Shown here: positions 38,529 through 42,388 of the stretch, piece by piece | How the letters are laid out: every line of letters starts with the position of its first letter | Numbering within the stretch: the first letter of the stretch is position 1 | Assembly: GCA_004562395.1 (NCBI GenBank) | Contig: SFQY01000013.1 | Location: 1 to 42,388, forward strand | DNA length: 42,388 nucleotides | Reading direction: 5' to 3' | From: a bacterium | Lineage (GTDB): Bacteria; Bacillota; Clostridia; Oscillospirales; Oscillospiraceae | Notes under the pieces: model-generated | Told to the model about the DNA's origin: nothing | Seen by the model: the letters and a program-made list of their open reading frames with translations, nothing else | The model's database searches: none | Position numbers and translations under genes: made by a program

Positions 38529-39386
38529 ATGAAATACAGAATCGTTACGGACTCCTCTTCCAATATTATGTCCATGGACAGCGACTTTGCCGCCGTTCCC
38601 ATGAAGATCGTCGCGGACCGGGAATATGTGGATGATGCCAGCCTGGACGTGGCGGATATGGTGCAGACGCTGAAAAATCACAAGGGAAAGTCCAGCTCCT
38701 CCTGTCCCAACGTGGGGGAGTGGCTGGAGGCCTTCGGCGAGGCGGAATACGTGTTCGGCATCACCATCACCAAGCACCTCTCCGGAAGCTTCAATGCCGC
38801 CCGCCATGCCGCTGAGACCTACATCCAGGAGCATTCTGACCGGAAGGCGTATATTTTTGATTCCCTGGCCACCGGCCCGGAGATGATGCTGATGGCGGAT
38901 AAGATCCGCCAGTGCGAGGCCGCGGGAGACGACTTCGAGACCACAAAGGAAAAGGTCCTGAACTATCAGAACCATCTGCATACCCTGTTCTGCCTGGAGT
39001 CCATGAACAATCTGGCAAGAAACGGCCGGGTGAATCCCGCCGTGGCGAAGATCGCGGGAATGCTGGGCATCCGGGTGGCGGGCGCCGCCGAGGGCGGCAA
39101 GCTTGCCCCCTCCCATAAGCCCCGGGGGCCGAAGAAGACCATCCAGCAGCTGGTGGAGATGATCCGGGACCGGGGACTGAAGGACGGAGCCAAGCTCCGG
39201 GTGGCCCACTGCTTCGCCGAGGAGGCGGCTCTGGCCCTGCGGGATGCCCTTCTGGAGGAATTCCCCCATCTTCAGTTCCATCTGGAGCCCACCACCGGCC
39301 TGTGCAGCTATTACGCCGAGGCCGGCGGCCTGATCATCGGCTTCGAAGGCAGCTTCAACGCCAAAAACGACAATACCAAGTTCTGA
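38529..39386 (+). CDS. DegV family fatty-acid-binding protein
   Basis: A 285-residue DegV protein; relatives (FakB) bind a fatty acid and present it to a kinase for phospholipid synthesis. Seen are the N-terminal YRIVTDSSSN, the ITITKHLSGSFNAAR ligand loop near 80-94, the MNNLARNGRV segment near 160, and TTGLCSYYAEAGGLIIGFEG near the end. The ATG at 38529 (MKYRIVTDSS) has GAGGGA upstream and fits the family start better than an ATG four codons earlier. No fatty-acid kinase gene is nearby. The divergent DUF1836 gene may regulate it. Confidence 0.88.
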   Translation: MKYRIVTDSSSNIMSMDSDFAAVPMKIVADREYVDDASLDVADMVQTLKNHKGKSSSSCPNVGEWLEAFGEAEYVFGITITKHLSGSFNAARHAAETYIQEHSDRKAYIFDSLATGPEMMLMADKIRQCEAAGDDFETTKEKVLNYQNHLHTLFCLESMNNLARNGRVNPAVAKIAGMLGIRVAGAAEGGKLAPSHKPRGPKKTIQQLVEMIRDRGLKDGAKLRVAHCFAEEAALALRDALLEEFPHLQFHLEPTTGLCSYYAEAGGLIIGFEGSFNAKNDNTKF

Positions 39387-39410
39387 TCCCGCTGCCTGTT
39401 TCCAATCGGT

Positions 39411-39468
39411 TTGTTGAATAGAAAAAGGTTCGTTCATACCGTAGGGCGCTGGCTGTCCCCCGCCTGAC
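39411..39468 (+). repeat. Intergenic repeat, inverted partner of 42335-42388
   Basis: CGTTCATACCGTAGGGC (39431-39447) is repeated exactly, on the opposite strand, at 42351-42367. The similarity extends over about 55 bp on both sides (TTGAA, GAAAA, GGCT, CCCCCGCC). The pair encloses the aldo/keto reductase and aminopeptidase genes. Confidence 0.75.
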
Positions 39469-39482
39469 AGTGTTCTTTGAAT

Positions 39483-39516
39483 ACCCGCCCGCGTTAGCGG
39501 ACGGGTGTTTTGCTTT
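39483..39516 (+). terminator. Terminator of degV
   Basis: A stem ACCCGCCCGC/GCGGACGGGT (one mismatch) followed by GTTTTGCTTT, about 97 bp after the degV stop codon. Confidence 0.7.
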
Positions 39517-39598
39517 GCGCCCGGCATGGGCAAAATCCAAAGGGGAAAGTCCCAAACCCGCCCGGTAGTGGGATGCGTATCGTATGACAGCCAGAAAT

Positions 39599-39641
39599 CC
39601 CCGGGATAAAAAGCGGAGACTTTTTATCCCGGGGTTTTCTT
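39599..39641 (-). terminator. Terminator of the aldo/keto reductase gene (bidirectional)
   Basis: A perfect 15-bp stem CCCCGGGATAAAAAG/CTTTTTATCCCGGGG with a 6-base loop. T tracts occur on both strands. With the degV terminator and the repeat at 39411 it makes up most of the gap 39387-39690. Confidence 0.8.
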
Positions 39642-39690
39642 GGATCCGGAGCATCCCTCCGGGAAAGATTGGGAATGAATCGGAAAAAGA

Positions 39691-40686
39691 TCAGGCTTCC
39701 AGGCTGATGCGGTCGATCTGGGCCAGTTCTTCCTCCGTAAAGGCGGTATTGCCTGCCGCGCGGATGTTGTCCAGAATCTGCTCCGGTCTGGAGGCGCCTG
39801 CCAGGACGCTGGTGACCACCCCATCCCGCAGCACCCAGCTCAGGGCCATCTCCGCCAGGGTCTGCCCCCTCCGGGCGGCCAGAGCGTTCAGCGCCCGGAT
39901 CTGCTCCAGGCGGCCCTCCGTCAGGGCGGATTCCTTCAGGAAGCGGCCGTCCGTGCGGATGCGGCTGTCGGCAGGGATCCCCTTCAGATACCGGTCCGTC
40001 AGCAGTCCCTGGGCCAGGGGAGAGAAGGCAATGATCCCTTTTCCCAGTCTGGCGGCGGTTTCCTTCAGGCCGTTGTGTTCGATGGTCCGGTCAAAAATGG
40101 AATAGCGGTTCTGGTTGATCACAAAGGGGACCTTCCATTCATCCAGAATGGCCGCCGCCTGCTCCAGCCGGGGACCGTCGTAGTTGGACAGGCCCACGTA
40201 CAGGGCCTTGCCGGACTGGACTGCCGTGGCCAGGGCGCCCATGGTTTCCTCCAGGGGCGTATCCGGGTCCGGCCGGTGGTGGTAGAAGATGTCCACGTAG
40301 TCCAGCCCCAGCCGCTTCAGACTCTGGTCCAGGCTGGCCAGCAGGGATTTCCGGCTGCCCCACTCTCCGTAGGGGCCGGGCCACATGTAGTATCCTGCCT
40401 TGGTGGAGATGATCAGCTCATCCCGGTAGGGCATCAGATCCTCCTTCAGGATCCGGCCGAAATTCCGCTCGGCGCTGCCTGCCTCAGGGCCGTAGTTGTT
40501 GGCCAGATCAAAATGGGTAATTCCGTTGTCAAATGCCGTGAAGCACATGCGCCTCATGGTGTCAAAACAGCCTGTGTCCCCAAAATTGTGCCACAGGCCC
40601 AGAGAAACGGCACTGAGCTTCAGGCCGCTTCTGCCCACACGGTGATAGGTCATGGTGTCATAACGGTTTTCTGCCGGGAGATACAT
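39691..40686 (-). CDS. Aldo/keto reductase (L-glyceraldehyde 3-phosphate reductase type)
   Basis: A 331-residue NAD(P)H-dependent reductase of the AKR superfamily, closest in appearance to the YghZ/GprA group that detoxifies L-glyceraldehyde 3-phosphate and methylglyoxal. The catalytic tetrad is Asp60 and Tyr65 (HFDLANNYG), Lys96 (STKAGY) and a His at 136-137 (YHHRPD). The MWPGPYGEWGSRK segment is typical of that group. The cofactor end has VLAGASRPEQILDN. The ATG at 40686 has GGAGG nine bases upstream. It follows the aminopeptidase by 134 bp containing a small stem; co-transcription is uncertain. Confidence 0.88.
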   Translation of the reverse strand: MYLPAENRYDTMTYHRVGRSGLKLSAVSLGLWHNFGDTGCFDTMRRMCFTAFDNGITHFDLANNYGPEAGSAERNFGRILKEDLMPYRDELIISTKAGYYMWPGPYGEWGSRKSLLASLDQSLKRLGLDYVDIFYHHRPDPDTPLEETMGALATAVQSGKALYVGLSNYDGPRLEQAAAILDEWKVPFVINQNRYSIFDRTIEHNGLKETAARLGKGIIAFSPLAQGLLTDRYLKGIPADSRIRTDGRFLKESALTEGRLEQIRALNALAARRGQTLAEMALSWVLRDGVVTSVLAGASRPEQILDNIRAAGNTAFTEEELAQIDRISLEA

Positions 40687-40820
40687 GTTGAAACGCCTCC
40701 AATGTTATTTTTTGTCCGGGAATTTCTTCCCGGAGACGCGGGCGCGGCGCAAAGGCTTTTTCCCGCGCTGAAAGGTTTTTAGGGACCGCCTTTCCGCCTT
40801 GGTCCGGGGTCCGGCGGGGA

Positions 40821-42065
40821 TCAGTTCGCCATCACTGCCTCAATTTGCTCCACCGTTCTGGGGATGCCGGCGGACAGGTTCTCACAGCCGCTGTCCGTCA
40901 CCAGGCAGTTGTCCTCCAGCCGGAAGCCGATGCCCCACTGCTGGTGGTAGATCCCCACATCCACACAGAATACCATTCCGGGCAGGATCACCTCCGGCCG
41001 CTCTACCGCGTCGTGGGTGTCATAGCCGATGTGGTGGGCTCCGCCGTGCCACATATAGGTCCCGACCTCGTCCACAGAGGCCATGACCCCGGCCTCCACC
41101 AGCAGCCGCGCGTTATAGCGCCGGATGGTGGCGTCCACCTCCGCCATTTTCATGCCGGGGCGGATGATGCTGAACAGGTAGTCCGAGGTCTTCAGGGCGC
41201 ATTCGTACAGCAGCCGCTGCCGGGGAGTGAATTTGCCGTTGCAGGGATAGCTCCGGGAAACGTCGGTGATCATGTTGTCAAACTGGGCGCCCACATCGTT
41301 GAGGATCATGTCCCCATCCCGGGCCTGGCCGGTATAGGCGTCATAGTGGATGCAGAAATTGTTGTCTCCGGCGGAAATGATGGACTGGAAGCCCGCTTCC
41401 TTGGGGGAAAACTGGCCCAGGGCATGGTCAAACTCCGCCTTATACTGATACTCGTACATGCCGGGCCGGGAGGCGCGCATCATGGCCAGGATTCCGGCCC
41501 GGGTGATCTCCTCTGCCCGGCGCAGCGCCTGAATCTCGCAGGGCTGCTTGATGGTCCGCAGTCCCCGGACAAAGGGACTGGCATCCTTCAGCGTCAGGAA
41601 GGGGTACTGCTTTGCCGCCATCCGGGCAAAGACGTGGCCCTGACGGTCCGGGTCCTCCGGGGCATGGCGGAACAGATCCAGGTACAACCGCCGGTACTTA
41701 CCGCTCATGGCCAGAGCGTGGAGTTCCTTTTCAAAGGCTTCCAGGTCCCGGATGTCGGACACTCCGGAGAGGGCCTCCGCCTGACCAGGCTCCAGCCGCG
41801 TTCCCGTCCAGCGCTCCGCCATGGGATCCTTGGGCAAAAGGTACAGCCTCTCACAAACCGCCCCGGCGGCATCCTTCCGGGCCAGCAGCACGGACTGCTT
41901 CTGCTCCACACCCGTCAGGTACACAAAATTCCGGTCGGCAAAAAAGGGGTAACAGGCATCCGCGGACTTGCGAAGCTCCGTCCCAGCGAACAGAACCAGC
42001 AGGCTTTCCGGCTCCAGCCGGGCGTAAAGCCGCTGCCGGTTTCCCATATGAAATTCCTTTTCCAT
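40821..42065 (-). CDS. pepP: M24 family Xaa-Pro aminopeptidase
   Basis: A 414-residue aminopeptidase P-like enzyme, removing N-terminal residues linked to proline. The N-terminal domain (1-165) precedes the pita-bread catalytic domain. Predicted metal ligands are Asp257 and Asp268 (NDVGAQFDNMITDVSR), His344 (HGGAHHIGYDTHD), residue 369 and Glu384 (GFRLEDN). Residue 369 is Asp (CVDVGIY) where the family usually has Glu (VEPGIY). The ATG at 42065 is eight bases after GAGGAG; a GTG three codons earlier is also open but lies on the ribosome site. Function is likely retained since Asp can bind metal. Confidence 0.85.
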   Translation of the reverse strand: MEKEFHMGNRQRLYARLEPESLLVLFAGTELRKSADACYPFFADRNFVYLTGVEQKQSVLLARKDAAGAVCERLYLLPKDPMAERWTGTRLEPGQAEALSGVSDIRDLEAFEKELHALAMSGKYRRLYLDLFRHAPEDPDRQGHVFARMAAKQYPFLTLKDASPFVRGLRTIKQPCEIQALRRAEEITRAGILAMMRASRPGMYEYQYKAEFDHALGQFSPKEAGFQSIISAGDNNFCIHYDAYTGQARDGDMILNDVGAQFDNMITDVSRSYPCNGKFTPRQRLLYECALKTSDYLFSIIRPGMKMAEVDATIRRYNARLLVEAGVMASVDEVGTYMWHGGAHHIGYDTHDAVERPEVILPGMVFCVDVGIYHQQWGIGFRLEDNCLVTDSGCENLSAGIPRTVEQIEAVMAN

Positions 42066-42388
42066 AGATGACACTCCTCGTCAAAAAATGCCACATTATT
42101 TTAGCACCGACCGCCGGAAAAAGAAAGGGGGAACCACGCAAAAATCATACAGTCTTGCCACCGGTCCCAGGGTATGGTATTATATAAAATGTGCTTATCA
42201 GCTTTGCTCAGCTGCCCGATTAATTGAAATATGCAGGGATGTTTCGTAGGGCGGGGTCATGACCCCGCCGACCAGGTTCCGATTTATACCCGGGGATCAT
42301 TCAACGGAATCGCCAGAAAAAAGTTACGTTTTGGCGGGGGCGAGCCATAAGCCCTACGGTATGAACGAGCCATTTTCCGTTCAACCAA
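42066..42388. other. Right-edge intergenic region with repeats
   Basis: No gene is seen in the final 323 bp. A promoter-like TTGCCA-N17-TATTAT (about 42155-42183) points right on the plus strand. CCGATTAATTGAAATATGC and AGGGATG near 42216-42240 resemble the second-layer arm at 19676-19700. A hairpin CGGGGTCATGACCCCG follows near 42253. The last 54 bp are the inverted partner of 39411-39468. Confidence 0.6.

Overview
The window is about 42 kb of GC-rich chromosomal DNA that fits an anaerobic Gram-positive gut-type bacterium of the class Clostridia (Oscillospiraceae/Ruminococcaceae-like). Supporting signs are strong GGAGG ribosome sites, many TTGACA-N17-TATAAT promoters, Rho-independent terminators, an oxygen-independent cobalamin pathway with a B12 riboswitch, a preQ1 (class III-like) riboswitch before queT, and families typical of these bacteria (DUF1836, DUF362, DegV, FliB-like, CsoR). 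Species was not determined. Almost all genes lie on the minus strand; the plus strand carries only the two tRNAs, a small four-helix-bundle gene, a DUF362 ferredoxin, ftsH and degV.

Layout. 1-455: composite repeats. 456-2204: Na/phosphate cotransporter. 2723-5071: GH3 glycosidase. 5167-5676: queT with riboswitch and attenuator. 6225-9286: tsaC-coaE-apeB. 9621-12249: trmL-pgk-tpiA (glycolysis). 12608-12765: tRNA-Gln and tRNA-Lys, followed by an accessory patch with a four-helix-bundle gene and a transposase remnant. 13734-16603: copper-responsive csoR-copA operon, where copA is fused in frame to a CopZ-like domain that also has its own ribosome site. 16957-28050: cobalamin operon in the order cobB(cbiA)-cbiD-cbiF-cbiG-cbiH-cbiJET-cbiB-[656 bp of nested repeats]-cobD-cobQ, with overlapping or near-overlapping genes from cobB to cbiB and between cobD and cobQ. 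28494-30303: a DivIVA-like coiled-coil gene and a FliB-like gene. 30501-31604: DUF362 ferredoxin. 31655-32485: lipoprotein. 32687-35664: rlmB followed by a large membrane protein that looks like a P1B-type ATPase stripped of its catalytic residues. 35908-37806: ftsH. 37851-39386: divergent DUF1836 regulator and degV. 39691-42065: aldo/keto reductase and an M24 aminopeptidase.

How it works together. The cobalamin block makes the corrin ring from cobalt-precorrin intermediates through cobyrinate a,c-diamide, cobyric acid and cobinamide; cbiL, cbiC, a cobaltochelatase and the nucleotide-loop genes are not here and must lie elsewhere if the pathway is complete. The csoR-copA operon is a self-contained copper efflux switch with CsoR boxes in and beside its promoter.

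The most unusual items are the catalytically degenerate P-type ATPase (32687-34834), the copA-copZ dual-product arrangement, and several intergenic repeat families. These include nested palindromes and a core of about 110 bp that sits in opposite orientation between similar flanks at its two copies.
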